Source: Ferruginibacter sp.
GTDB lineage: Bacteria > Bacteroidota > Bacteroidia > Chitinophagales > Chitinophagaceae
Assembly (NCBI GenBank): GCA_030831945.1
Contig: JAURKC010000014.1
Coordinates: 62,001-126,000 of the forward strand
Direction of reading: 5' to 3'
Length of the DNA: 64,000 bases
Position numbers and translations under genes: made by a program. This document shows positions 7,382-16,505 of this stretch, one piece after another (within the stretch, counting starts at the first letter, position 1; each line of letters opens with the position of its first letter). The notes under the pieces were generated by a model. The model made no database searches. It saw nothing but the letters and a program-made list of their open reading frames with translations, and was not told the DNA's origin.

Positions 7382-10219
7382 ATGGAATACAGATTTAATG
7401 ACATAGAGCAAAAGTGGCAAGGCAACTGGAAGGAAAATAAAGTATATAGGGTTTCTAACGATTCTTCTAAACCTAAGTATTATGTACTCGACATGTTTCC
7501 CTACCCAAGTGGGGCTGGTCTACATGTAGGCCATCCAATGGGATATATTGCAAGTGATATTTATAGTCGATATAAAAGATTGAAAGGTTTTAATGTACTG
7601 CACCCAATGGGCTATGATAGCTTTGGTCTTCCTGCTGAGCAGTATGCTTTAGAAACTGGCCAACACCCTTCTGTAACGACTGAAAAAAATATTTCCACCT
7701 TCAGAGGTCAGCTTGATAAGATAGGATTTAGTTATGATTGGGATAGAGAAGTAAGAACAAGCGAACCTGATTATTATAGGTGGACGCAGTGGATTTTTTT
7801 ACAAATATTTGATAGTTGGTATAATCGAATTTCCAATAAAGCAGAACGTATTGCAACCTTATTGAAAATTTTTGAACTAGAAGGAAATAAGCATCATGTT
7901 TGTCCAGGTGATAAAGCGTATCAGTTTTCTGCAGAGCAATGGAAATTGTTTGCTGATAAAGAAAGGCAAGAAATATTAATGGAATACCGCTTGAGCTTTA
8001 GTGCTTATGGCGAAGTAAATTGGTGTGAGGCGCTTGGAACTGTATTGGCAAATGATGAAGTAGTCAATGGAGTAAGTGAGCGGGGTGGCCATTTGGTAGA
8101 GAAAAAGAAAATGCGTCAGTGGTATTTGCGTATAACGGAATATGCTGATCGACTATTGGAAGGATTGGAGAGGATTGAATTTAGTGATGCAATGAAGGAA
8201 ATGCAAAAGAACTGGATCGGGAAGAGTCAGGGTGCTGAAATGGATTTTGCTATCAAAAATTTTTCTACTCCATTAAGAGTTTATACCACTAGACCAGATA
8301 CAATTTATGGTGTAGATTTTATGGTAGTAGCCCCCGAACATGAATTGGTTAGCCAAATTACCTCTGCCAATCAAAAAGAAGAAATAGAAAAATATTTGAC
8401 CTATGTAAAAAGTAGAAGTGAACGGGAACGCCTAGCCGAAGTAAAGCAAATTACAGGATGTTTTACCGGAGCTTATGCCATCAATCCATTCGATGGAAGG
8501 GAAATTCCTATTTGGATTGCAGAATATGTTTTGGCAGGATATGGAACAGGAGCTATTATGGCGGTGCCTTGTGGTGATCAGCGTGACTTTGGATTTGCGC
8601 GTCATTTTAATATACCTATTACTAATATTATTGGCGAGCATTTTACTGGCGAAGCGGCTAATCCAACTAAAGAAGCCATCTTACATCATTCTGGATTTTT
8701 GAATGGACTGATGATGAAGGATGCCATCGGTGTGGCGATAAATAAATTAGAGGAGATGGGTATTGGAACGCGTAAAGTCAATTTCAGAATGCGTGATGCT
8801 GGATTTAGCCGTCAACGTTATTGGGGGGAGCCATTTCCCATCATTTGGAGCGATGGTATTGCCTTGCCATTGGATGCTGCTGAATTGCCTTTGGAATTAC
8901 CTCATGTAGACACTTACGGACCTGGTCCAGATGGAGAAGGCCCGCTGGCTAATATTACTGACTGGGTAAATCTTCAAGATAAAAAATCGGCTAGACGTGA
9001 AACATCGACTATGCCTGGTTATGCTGGCTCATCTTGGTATTTCCTTCGTTACATGGATCCTAAAAATCAAAACGCTTTTTGCGATAAAAAGGCCAGTGAT
9101 TATTGGGGGCAGGTAGATATTTATATTGGAGGTACTGAACATGCTGTAGGGCATTTGCTTTATAGTCGTATGTGGACAAAAATACTATTCGACCTAGGTT
9201 ATATTGGACATGACGAACCATTTAAAAAATTGCTTAACCAGGGAATGATTCAAGGTAGTAGTAGGTTTGTTTTCAGAGTAAGAAATACCAATATTTTTAT
9301 GTCATCCAATAGGATTGGAAGTGTAATCAGTGAGGATGAAAAATCATCTACTGGCTTAACTAGTTTATCCTGTGAAGTTGATCAAATACATGTGGATGTT
9401 AACATGGTCGATGGCGTTGAATTGGATCTAGAACAGTTTAAAAAATGGAAGAATGGAGAGTATGCTGCTGCTCAATTTATATTGGAGGAAGGTAAATATA
9501 TCTGCGGTGTTGAAACTGAAAAAATGTCAAAGTCAAAATACAATACGGTTAATCCAGATGTATTAGTAGATAAATTTGGTGCCGATACATTCCGTATGTA
9601 CGAAATGTTTTTGGGACCGGTAGAGCAAAGTAAACCTTGGGATTCAAAGGGTATTGAAGGGGTTCATCGTTTTTTACGTAAACTTTGGAGACTATTTTAT
9701 GACGATCTAAAGGGAAAGGTTTGGAATGATGAAAAGCCTACGGATGCTGAATTAAAAGTGCTTCATCGAACGATTAAAAAAATTGAAGAAGACACAGAAA
9801 GATTTAGTTTTAATACGGCAGTGAGTAGTTTCATGATTTGTGTAAATGAACTAGCAGAAATGAAATGCCACAAAAAAGAAATCTTAGAACCCTTGTTATT
9901 ATTATTATCTCCTTATGCTCCTCACATCAGTGAAGAACTTTGTAGTTTATTAGGGTCAACTATTTCACCTGCATTAGGTGATAGTAAGGGTTCTGTTTAT
10001 CCAGTTTTTAATCCTGCCTTGCTGGTGGAAAGTTCAAAAGAATATCCAGTTTCTATCAATGGAAAGGTTCGAACAAATATTGTCATTTCTTTGGATGCTT
10101 CTCAAGCGGATGTTGAACAAATCATTTTGCAGAATGAAGTGATTAAAAAATGGTTAGAGGGAAATGCGCCTAAAAAAATTATCTATGTAAAGAATAAGAT
10201 GGTGAATGTGGTGATTTAA
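7382..10219 (+). CDS. leuS: Leucine--tRNA ligase
   Basis: LeuRS charges tRNA-Leu. The class I signatures are present: HVGHPMGY (HIGH motif, His48-His51) and KMSKS at residues 714-718. The connective editing domain lies between, with the threonine-rich TTRPDTIYGVDF stretch, and WYFLRYMDP marks the catalytic core. Length 945 aa is at the long end for LeuRS, with an insertion before KMSKS (around residues 625-705) as in other Bacteroidota enzymes. The ATG start is supported by MEYRFNDIEQKWQ, the normal opening. It is divergent from ftsX and appears monocistronic. Confidence 0.98.
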   Translation: MEYRFNDIEQKWQGNWKENKVYRVSNDSSKPKYYVLDMFPYPSGAGLHVGHPMGYIASDIYSRYKRLKGFNVLHPMGYDSFGLPAEQYALETGQHPSVTTEKNISTFRGQLDKIGFSYDWDREVRTSEPDYYRWTQWIFLQIFDSWYNRISNKAERIATLLKIFELEGNKHHVCPGDKAYQFSAEQWKLFADKERQEILMEYRLSFSAYGEVNWCEALGTVLANDEVVNGVSERGGHLVEKKKMRQWYLRITEYADRLLEGLERIEFSDAMKEMQKNWIGKSQGAEMDFAIKNFSTPLRVYTTRPDTIYGVDFMVVAPEHELVSQITSANQKEEIEKYLTYVKSRSERERLAEVKQITGCFTGAYAINPFDGREIPIWIAEYVLAGYGTGAIMAVPCGDQRDFGFARHFNIPITNIIGEHFTGEAANPTKEAILHHSGFLNGLMMKDAIGVAINKLEEMGIGTRKVNFRMRDAGFSRQRYWGEPFPIIWSDGIALPLDAAELPLELPHVDTYGPGPDGEGPLANITDWVNLQDKKSARRETSTMPGYAGSSWYFLRYMDPKNQNAFCDKKASDYWGQVDIYIGGTEHAVGHLLYSRMWTKILFDLGYIGHDEPFKKLLNQGMIQGSSRFVFRVRNTNIFMSSNRIGSVISEDEKSSTGLTSLSCEVDQIHVDVNMVDGVELDLEQFKKWKNGEYAAAQFILEEGKYICGVETEKMSKSKYNTVNPDVLVDKFGADTFRMYEMFLGPVEQSKPWDSKGIEGVHRFLRKLWRLFYDDLKGKVWNDEKPTDAELKVLHRTIKKIEEDTERFSFNTAVSSFMICVNELAEMKCHKKEILEPLLLLLSPYAPHISEELCSLLGSTISPALGDSKGSVYPVFNPALLVESSKEYPVSINGKVRTNIVISLDASQADVEQIILQNEVIKKWLEGNAPKKIIYVKNKMVNVVI

Positions 10220-10362
10220 AAAAGCATAGCCAATCTTTTTATTTTCCATCCAATGGTTTTTTTAAAATGCGAAAAATCATTTTTTCTTAAGCAGCATAGC
10301 GTAAAATAAATTACGTAGTATTGGATTGAAAATCATTTCTATCAATTCTATCATTACTGTTA

Positions 10363-10370
10363 TATATTTG
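10363..10370 (+). promoter_or_regulatory. Candidate -7 box for the M23 peptidase gene
   Basis: TATATTTG matches TAnnTTTG and lies 31 bp upstream of the ATG at 10401. A start site about 6 nt downstream would put the transcript's 5' end inside the hairpin at 10373-10393. Confidence 0.5.
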
Positions 10371-10372
10371 AG

Positions 10373-10400
10373 TTCCCTGTTAATAACAGGGAAATTTTTT
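10373..10400 (+). terminator. Hairpin plus T6 run abutting the M23 peptidase start
   Basis: TTCCCTGTTA and TAACAGGGAA are perfect 10-nt arms around a single A (10373-10393), and T6 follows directly before the ATG at 10401. The shape is that of an intrinsic terminator. It may end read-through from leuS or act on the peptidase mRNA as a 5' structure. Confidence 0.55.
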
Positions 10401-11090
10401 ATGAATGAAATAAGTAGTTTATTACAAAAACATCGGGAGGAATTTCATCCGGTAGTTGATTTTTCTGCTACAGCGGATAAAATTTGTCGATTGAATTTAT
10501 CAGTCGATAATCCTGTGTTAGCGCAAGCTGGGATAAAAGAAAGTCAACCACTTTCTAATTATATTCAGACTCAACTGCTACAATCTGGTGCTAAATATGG
10601 TATAGGCGGATATGCTGAGAATAGAGCGATTTACAATATGGACCATTTTTCAAATGGCAAAGAGCCAAGGACTCTTCATCTTGGAATAGATATTTGGGGT
10701 CCAGTAGGATCGGAAGTATTTGCACCTGTCGGTGGAATGGTGCACAGTTTTGCTTTTAATAACAATGAGGGGGATTACGGAGCTACCATTATTTTGCAAC
10801 ATCAGTTGGAGACTGTTGTATTTCATACTTTATATGGCCATGTAAGTTTATCCGATTTAGCTCAATTACACGAGGGACAATATATTAATCGGGGGGAAAT
10901 AATTGCTCATTTTGGAGATTTCAACGAAAACGGTAATTGGCCTCCCCATCTTCACTTTCAGGTAATTGGTGATATGTATTTGAAAAAGGGCGATTTTCCA
11001 GGGGTTTGTGCTATTAGTGAGCAGGAAAAATATCTTTCCAACTGTCCCGATCCAAATTTTATATTGAATAAAATGGAGCAAATCCATTAA
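10401..11090 (+). CDS. M23 family metallopeptidase (LytM-like)
   Basis: A zinc peptidase of the lysostaphin/LytM fold that would cut peptidoglycan cross-links. The zinc ligands are visible in HLGIDIWG (HxxxD) and, about 80 residues later, in HLHFQ; GSEVFAPVGGMVHSFA is the usual strand between. The frame is open from TTG 10326, but I start at ATG 10401 because a -7 box and a hairpin with T6 occupy the intervening DNA. With this start there is no signal peptide, so export is uncertain; with TTG 10326 the 25 extra residues are hydrophobic and could serve as one. The N-terminal 90 residues are family-specific and of unknown role. Monocistronic between leuS and dxs. Confidence 0.85.
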   Translation: MNEISSLLQKHREEFHPVVDFSATADKICRLNLSVDNPVLAQAGIKESQPLSNYIQTQLLQSGAKYGIGGYAENRAIYNMDHFSNGKEPRTLHLGIDIWGPVGSEVFAPVGGMVHSFAFNNNEGDYGATIILQHQLETVVFHTLYGHVSLSDLAQLHEGQYINRGEIIAHFGDFNENGNWPPHLHFQVIGDMYLKKGDFPGVCAISEQEKYLSNCPDPNFILNKMEQIH

Positions 11091-11238
11091 TTGGAATTGC
11101 ATTTAAAAGAATCATTATTGAATAGGGGCATTATTTTAAAAAACACCTAGTTGATAATGAACTTTATTTTTAATAAATTGTACTGTATAATGGCTAAAGT
11201 ACCCAAAATAGCTAACTTTACAGCGCAAATAAATCAGC

Positions 11239-13173
11239 ATGGAAATTAAAGCAGGCAAATTATTAAGTAATATCGATAGTCCTGATGATTTAAAGAAGAT
11301 TCCCAAGGAACAATTACATCAGGTTTGTGATGAATTGCGTCAGTATATTATTGATGTGGTAAGTGTTCATGGTGGACATTTTGCAGCAAGTTTGGGTGTG
11401 GTTGAATTGAGTGTTGCACTTCATTATATTTATAATACGCCCTATGATCAATTAGTATGGGACGTTGGCCACCAGGCATACGGACACAAAATTTTAACGG
11501 GTAGAAGAGATAGTTTTCCAAGTAATAGAAAATACAAAGGGCTGAGTGGTTTTCCAAATCGCTCGGAGAGTGATTATGATACTTTTGGAGTGGGACATTC
11601 TTCTACTTCAATTAGTGCGGCACTAGGAATGGCTATGGCCAGTTATTCGAAAGGAGAAAAGGATCGTCAGCATATTGCTGTAATTGGAGATGGCGCCATG
11701 ACAGCAGGTCTTGCTTTTGAAGCAATGAATCATGCTGGTTCAACTAAGAGTAATATTTTAATTATACTGAATGACAATTGCATGAGCATTGATCCCAATG
11801 TAGGTGCATTGAAGGAATACCTTACTGATATTACCACCTCTCACACCTACAATAAGGTGAAGGATGATGTTTGGAATTTATTAGGAAAGTTGCCGGTTGG
11901 AAAACATTTTTCACGTTCAATGGCACAGAAATTAACCGATGGGTTAAAGGGGATGCTCAGTAGTAGTGCTAATTTATTTGAAGCGCTTAATCTCCGATAT
12001 TTTGGTCCAATAGATGGACATAATATTTCAAAGCTGGTAGATACCCTTCATGATCTAAAAGATATACCTGGCCCCAAAATTTTACATATTAAAACGGTAA
12101 AAGGAAAAGGATATGAACTAGCTGAAAAAGATCAAACGAAATGGCATGCTCCTGGTTTGTTTGATAAAATTACGGGTGAGATTGTAAAGAAAAAATTTGA
12201 TATACCACAACCGCCCAAGTATCAGGATGTGTTTGGCTATACGATGATTGAATTAGCAGAAAAGAATGAGTCGATCATGGGGGTTACACCAGCCATGCCG
12301 AGTGGATCTTCTCTAAAATATATGATGGAAAAAATGCCTGACCGTGCTTTTGATGTCGGTATTTGTGAACAGCATGCAGTTACGCTCAGTGCAGGTTTGG
12401 CTACTCAGGGTATGCGCGTATTTTGCAATGTTTATTCCACCTTTATGCAAAGAGCCTACGACATGGTGATTCATGATGTAGCGATTCAAAACCTTCCAGT
12501 AGTTTTTTGTTTAGACAGAGCAGGCTTGGTTGGAGAAGATGGTGCTACCCATCATGGTTGTTATGATATAGCCTATATGCGTTGTATACCTAACATGATC
12601 ATCAGCGCTCCTATGAATGAAAGAGAGTTAAGGAATTTGATGTATACAGCCCAATTACCAACAACGGTTAGCCCTTTTGTAATACGTTATCCCCGCGGTG
12701 AGGGCGTGATGCCAGAATGGAAAACTCCTTTTGAATCATTGGAAATTGGAAAAGGAAGAAAATTAAAAGATGGTCAGCATATCGCTATTTTATCATTTGG
12801 GCATCCCGGTAATTTTGCAGCTGCTGCTATTCGTGATGTAAAGGCTGAAGGAATTAATCCAGCTCATTATGATATGCGTTTTGTAAAACCAATTGATGAA
12901 GCGCTCTTGCACGAAGTATTTGCAAAGTTTAGTAAAATTATTACCATTGAAGACGGAACAGTAGTAGGAGGTTTTGGAACTGCTGTATTAGAATTTATGA
13001 ATCAACATGGTTATCATGCGGAGGTAAAAATAATGGGAATTCCTGATCGTTTAGTGGAGCATGGAACACCAAGAGAATTATACAATGAAATTGGACTAAA
13101 CTCCCAAGCCGTTGCGGAAGTTTTGAGAGAATGGATGAAGGAAATGAAAATAGTTACTACTCAATTTCAATAA
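11239..13173 (+). CDS. dxs: 1-Deoxy-D-xylulose-5-phosphate synthase
   Basis: DXS condenses pyruvate and glyceraldehyde 3-phosphate with thiamine diphosphate, the first step of the MEP isoprenoid pathway that ultimately supplies undecaprenyl carrier and quinones. The 644-aa chain shows GHQAYGHKILTGR near residue 78-91, the ThDP/Mg motif GDGAMTAGLAFEAMNHAG...NDN, the DVGICEQHAVTLSAG block with the catalytic Glu, and the C-terminal transketolase domain. The start MEIKAGKLLSNIDSPDDLKKI is typical. It converges with pirin; a 20-bp inverted repeat separates the stops. Confidence 0.98.
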   Translation: MEIKAGKLLSNIDSPDDLKKIPKEQLHQVCDELRQYIIDVVSVHGGHFAASLGVVELSVALHYIYNTPYDQLVWDVGHQAYGHKILTGRRDSFPSNRKYKGLSGFPNRSESDYDTFGVGHSSTSISAALGMAMASYSKGEKDRQHIAVIGDGAMTAGLAFEAMNHAGSTKSNILIILNDNCMSIDPNVGALKEYLTDITTSHTYNKVKDDVWNLLGKLPVGKHFSRSMAQKLTDGLKGMLSSSANLFEALNLRYFGPIDGHNISKLVDTLHDLKDIPGPKILHIKTVKGKGYELAEKDQTKWHAPGLFDKITGEIVKKKFDIPQPPKYQDVFGYTMIELAEKNESIMGVTPAMPSGSSLKYMMEKMPDRAFDVGICEQHAVTLSAGLATQGMRVFCNVYSTFMQRAYDMVIHDVAIQNLPVVFCLDRAGLVGEDGATHHGCYDIAYMRCIPNMIISAPMNERELRNLMYTAQLPTTVSPFVIRYPRGEGVMPEWKTPFESLEIGKGRKLKDGQHIAILSFGHPGNFAAAAIRDVKAEGINPAHYDMRFVKPIDEALLHEVFAKFSKIITIEDGTVVGGFGTAVLEFMNQHGYHAEVKIMGIPDRLVEHGTPRELYNEIGLNSQAVAEVLREWMKEMKIVTTQFQ

Positions 13174-13182
13174 GACGTACTT

Positions 13183-13230
13183 TCAGTTTTGATATTTCAT
13201 ACGATCGATTGTATGAAATATCAAAACTGA
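13183..13230. terminator. 20-bp perfect inverted repeat between convergent dxs and pirin genes
   Basis: The arms 13183-13202 and 13211-13230 are exact reverse complements (20 of 20) with the 8-nt loop GATCGATT. The structure ends one base before the pirin stop codon. It is probably a bidirectional terminator, although no T-run of the classical kind follows on either side. Confidence 0.7.
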
Positions 13231-13941
13231 TTAATTCATTGGAATTTCAATAGCCAATAATTCTGCATCTTCAGTTGCAGTAATATCAAAATTATCTATT
13301 TCAGAGATCCCCAATGCATCCCTTCTGCCAACAGAAACTCCATTTACATTTACTGCGCCATTAATTACAACTAAGTAAACGCCGTTACCTTTAAATGCAT
13401 TGGTATAAGATAAGGTATTTCCCAAAGTTAAATTGGTTAATGAAAAACGGGCATCCTGATTAATCCATAAAGCTTTGTCTTCTTCTTTAGGAGAAACTAC
13501 TATCTGCCATTGGTTAATGCGGTCAGCTATGTCAAAGCTTCGCTGGTCATAGCGAGGGGTAATATTTCTTTGTTTAGGGAAGACCCATATTTGAAAAAGG
13601 GTTACAGGGTCCGTTGCAGATGCATTAGCTTCTGAATGTTCAACACCAGTTCCAGCACTCATAATCTGAATATCTCCCGCTTGTATCAGCCCAGCTCCAC
13701 CCGTACTGTCACGATGTTCTAGTGCACCTGTAAAGGGAATGGTTACGATTTCCATATTGTTATGCGGATGGGTTTGAAACTTTCCTCCACCAGCAATGAA
13801 ATCGTCATTTAGTACTCTTAGCATTCCAAAATGTACCTTTTCTGGATGGTAATACTGACCAAAACTAAAATAAAAATTAGGCTTCAACCAACCATAGTCT
13901 GCAGTACCTCTCTCTGAAGCTTTGTGTAAGATTGTTTTCAT
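13231..13941 (-). CDS. Pirin family protein
   Basis: A bicupin of the pirin family. The metal ligands of pirins are present: THPHNNMEIV gives His58 and His60, and GTGVEHSE gives His102 and Glu104. Some bacterial pirins (YhhW) are quercetin 2,3-dioxygenases, others bind partner proteins; the sequence does not decide which. Length 236 aa and the compact C-terminal cupin fit the YhhW-like group. No signal peptide is seen, so it should be cytoplasmic. Monocistronic, convergent with dxs. Confidence 0.93.
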   Translation of the reverse strand: MKTILHKASERGTADYGWLKPNFYFSFGQYYHPEKVHFGMLRVLNDDFIAGGGKFQTHPHNNMEIVTIPFTGALEHRDSTGGAGLIQAGDIQIMSAGTGVEHSEANASATDPVTLFQIWVFPKQRNITPRYDQRSFDIADRINQWQIVVSPKEEDKALWINQDARFSLTNLTLGNTLSYTNAFKGNGVYLVVINGAVNVNGVSVGRRDALGISEIDNFDITATEDAELLAIEIPMN

Positions 13942-14103
13942 TTTTTTGATTTTTTGCCCTTATTCTTCTTGCCAATCTTCGGTGGGTAGGAAGTAGGTAT
14001 AGATTTTTTAAAATCGGTTTGTTTAGCGAATAGGTAGATATAAAATTACTGAAAAAGGAAATTTTGTTTTTAAATATCAGTAATTTATCCGCGATCCAAA
14101 TTT

Positions 14104-14901
14104 TTAAAAGCTGGTCATCTCGTTGTAATCAAGAGGGGTAGAATTATCTTCTTCTCTATTTTCGTTGTACTCAATGATGAAATTATTTCTTCCTTCACCT
14201 GAAACCAGTATCATATATTTTTGTTGAACCAATTCTAGCAAGCTTAAAAAAAGAAAGATTGCATGAATTCGATTTTCACATACATCAAATATTTTTTCAA
14301 AGGAGACCGTTCTTTCTTTTTTACAGGTTTCGAGCATAAATTCTCTACTTTGTTCCATGGTGTAGTTATACTGAACTACCGTATGGACTGGCTGATTATT
14401 ACGATCTTTTAGTCGAAGGGCTACTTTTTCAAAAGCCTTCATTAGTTTGAAAAGAGTGACCGTCTGAATCTCGGTCCCTTCTCCAAATTCTTCACCAATT
14501 TGTGACAGCTCTTTCTGAAGATTTCCTCTTTTGATCATCAACATTCTGATCTCTTCCATTTCAGCCATTTTAAGAGAGGCTTCCTTAAATCTTTTGTATT
14601 CTAGAATCTTGTTGATTAATTCCTGTCTAGGATCAATTTCATTACCGTGTAAATCAACTTCTTTTCGAGGTATCAGCATCTTTGCTTTAATACGCATTAG
14701 CGTACTGATAAATAAAATAAACTCACTACTTAATTCAATATTAAGTTTTTCTGATTGGTGTATAAAATCGAGGAAATCGTTTGTTATTTTAGTAATGGGA
14801 ATATTATAAATATCAAGTTCATCTCTTTCAATAAAAAAAAGTAACAAGTCGAATGGACCTTCAAATTGGTCCAACTTTATCTGATAATTAGCCGTATTCA
14901 A
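14104..14901 (-). CDS. scpA: Segregation and condensation protein A
   Basis: ScpA is the kleisin subunit that bridges the SMC dimer and recruits ScpB for chromosome condensation. The N-terminus YQIKLDQFEGPFDLLLFFIERDELDIYNIPI is the diagnostic SMC-binding helix region, and the C-terminal winged-helix segment follows after an acidic/charged linker (about 95-200). Length 265 aa is normal. scpB is not adjacent. A minus-strand -7 box lies 33 bp upstream of the start. The gene stands alone between pirin and the mscL pseudogene. Confidence 0.95.
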   Translation of the reverse strand: MNTANYQIKLDQFEGPFDLLLFFIERDELDIYNIPITKITNDFLDFIHQSEKLNIELSSEFILFISTLMRIKAKMLIPRKEVDLHGNEIDPRQELINKILEYKRFKEASLKMAEMEEIRMLMIKRGNLQKELSQIGEEFGEGTEIQTVTLFKLMKAFEKVALRLKDRNNQPVHTVVQYNYTMEQSREFMLETCKKERTVSFEKIFDVCENRIHAIFLFLSLLELVQQKYMILVSGEGRNNFIIEYNENREEDNSTPLDYNEMTSF

Positions 14902-14933
14902 TGTGTAATAAATTTAGTTGTTTGTGAACTGGG

Positions 14934-14941
14934 CAAATGTA
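14934..14941 (-). promoter_or_regulatory. Candidate -7 box for scpA
   Basis: On the minus strand TACATTTG followed by CCC matches TAnnTTTG and would give a leader of about 25 nt. The -33 element is not clear. Confidence 0.5.
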
Positions 14942-15088
14942 TAGAAACTTATTAGAGATTTGCCACTTTGATCATAGCCAACTATGTTTTGTGGATAATA
15001 CCTTGCATTTAGGGAATTACTTTTAGGCAAATTTTATACTCCCCTTCAATTGAAGAGATAATTTAATACCTAAGGCACTGTTATTTTT

Positions 15089-15453
15089 TTAAGCATCCCT
15101 AATTTCCATTAGTAATTGGTCGGTATTGGAAGGGCCAGGTGAAGGCAGATTGGGTTGCTTTTTTTAATCATACGATTGATTGACTGAAGGGTAATGAATA
15201 GTATCAATGAAATAATGGCAAATTGAGTGGCTGCAGCAATAAAATTGCCCTATTTCACATTACGCCAACTTAGCTTATCGAGGTTTTCTACATGAGCAGC
15301 ATTCAGGGCTGGAGTTAATAGCAGCGGGGTGATCACATCACTAAATAGAGATGAAATAGTACTTCCAAAAGAACTGCCGATTACAACTGCCACCGCCAGA
15401 TCAATAATATTACCTTTGGTTATAAATTCTTTGAATTCATTTAAAAATTTCAT
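15089..15453 (-). pseudogene. mscL: Large-conductance mechanosensitive channel, disrupted by a stop codon and a frameshift
   Basis: MscL is the pentameric inner-membrane tension valve that protects against osmotic downshock. The first 67 codons encode TM1 and the gate intact (FKEFITKGNIIDLAVAVVIG), then WRNVK is followed by TAG at 15252-15250 where the family has Tyr (VKYGNF). Reading on in frame gives GNFIAAATQFAIISLILF, a normal TM2, and then INRMIKK. At an A7 run (T7 on the + strand, 15159-15165) the frame is lost; shifting by one base restores KQPNLPSPG and the typical C-terminal helix QLLMEIRDA, ending at TAA 15091-15089. Two independent lesions make it a real pseudogene rather than a short gene. 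A single base error in the homopolymer is possible, but would not remove the TAG. Confidence 0.88.
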
Positions 15454-15568
15454 GTTTTATATTTTAGTAGTAAATGTTTGTTGAAGCAACCAGTGCTAGT
15501 TATTAAATATAATATTTTTTTAATTTGTAAATGCATTCTTTTTCATTAATTAAAAGCAACTTTGTAGC

Positions 15569-16453
15569 GTGAAGAAAAATTGGATCAACTGGTTACTTTT
15601 TGGAGCATTGTCCATTATCTGGGGAAGTAGCTTTATTCTAATGAAAATATCCTTGGATAATCATCTGGGACCTTATCAAATCGCCTCTTTAAGGATTGTT
15701 TTTGCCGGTTTGATATTATTACCGATTACGATAAAAAATATTAGACTGATACCACGAAATAAGCTTTTTTTAGTTTTCTTGTCTGGTACACTGGGGAGTT
15801 TATTACCCGCTTTTTTATTTTGTTTGGCAGAAGAGGGTATTGAAAGTTCTTTAGCAGGAACACTGAATTGTCTTACTCCTATTTTTGTGATTATTACTGG
15901 AGCCATTTTTTATAAGACTAGCACTTCAATGAATAAAATTGCTGGAATTTTAATAGCCTTTATCGGTAGCATTTTATTGTTGTTTAGCAAGGGGCATTTA
16001 CAGGAAAATCAGCAACTTATATTTGTTTCTTTTGTTGTGTTGGCTGCGTTTTTATATGGCCTTAATGTGAATATGGTATCTCGACATTTATTGATGATTC
16101 CTTCATTGCATCTAGCAGCTATATCACTTTCTCTAAATGCAATTCCTGCTTTGTTGATACTAATATTGACTAGTTTTTTTAATCTGTCATTTGCAAATCC
16201 ATCGCTATTAATCGCAGTAGGAGGTGCAGCATTTCTAGGGATAGTTGGAACCGCATTCGCTACTATCTTATTTTATACATTGGTAAAAAGAGCAGGAGGT
16301 ATTTTTGCAAGCACGGTAACTTATGGAATTCCATTTGTTGCCATTGGGTGGGGAATTGTTTATGGAGAGGTATATGACTTTAAGCAAATAATTTGCCTGT
16401 TGATCATTTTATTTGGAGTGTACTGGGGAAATAAAAAAAAGGTTAGCCAATAA
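15569..16453 (+). CDS. EamA / DMT family transporter
   Basis: A ten-helix drug/metabolite transporter made of two EamA repeats: the first (about residues 8-138) opens with ALSIIWGSSFILMKISL and the second (about 150-290) ends with GIPFVAIGWGIVYGE.YDFKQIICLLIILFGVYWGN. Such proteins export or import small metabolites or amino acids; the substrate cannot be inferred. The start is GTG at 15569, giving MKKNWINWLLFGA; no ATG lies nearby in frame. Length 294 aa is standard. Followed directly by a bidirectional terminator shared with the convergent DUF1573 gene. Confidence 0.92.
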   Translation: MKKNWINWLLFGALSIIWGSSFILMKISLDNHLGPYQIASLRIVFAGLILLPITIKNIRLIPRNKLFLVFLSGTLGSLLPAFLFCLAEEGIESSLAGTLNCLTPIFVIITGAIFYKTSTSMNKIAGILIAFIGSILLLFSKGHLQENQQLIFVSFVVLAAFLYGLNVNMVSRHLLMIPSLHLAAISLSLNAIPALLILILTSFFNLSFANPSLLIAVGGAAFLGIVGTAFATILFYTLVKRAGGIFASTVTYGIPFVAIGWGIVYGEVYDFKQIICLLIILFGVYWGNKKKVSQ

Positions 16454-16481
16454 AAAACCTCCTATTGGTAGGAGGTTTTTT
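16452..16481. terminator. Bidirectional terminator between EamA transporter and DUF1573 genes
   Basis: ACCTCCTA and TAGGAGGT form an 8-bp stem with loop TTGG, flanked by A6 on the left and T6 on the right, so it can work for both converging genes. Confidence 0.92.
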
Positions 16482-16505
16482 AAACTAAATTAAAATATAA
16501 ATTAA

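Noticed and set aside
14043..14086. 10-bp inverted repeat AAATTACTGA/TCAGTAATTT after scpA
   Set aside because: AT-rich arms with a 24-nt loop and no clear T-run; could be a weak terminator but support is too thin.
15250..15453. MscL as an intact short 67-aa protein
   Set aside because: TM2 and the C-terminal helix are encoded just beyond the stop, so the short frame is the front of a pseudogene, not a mini-protein.
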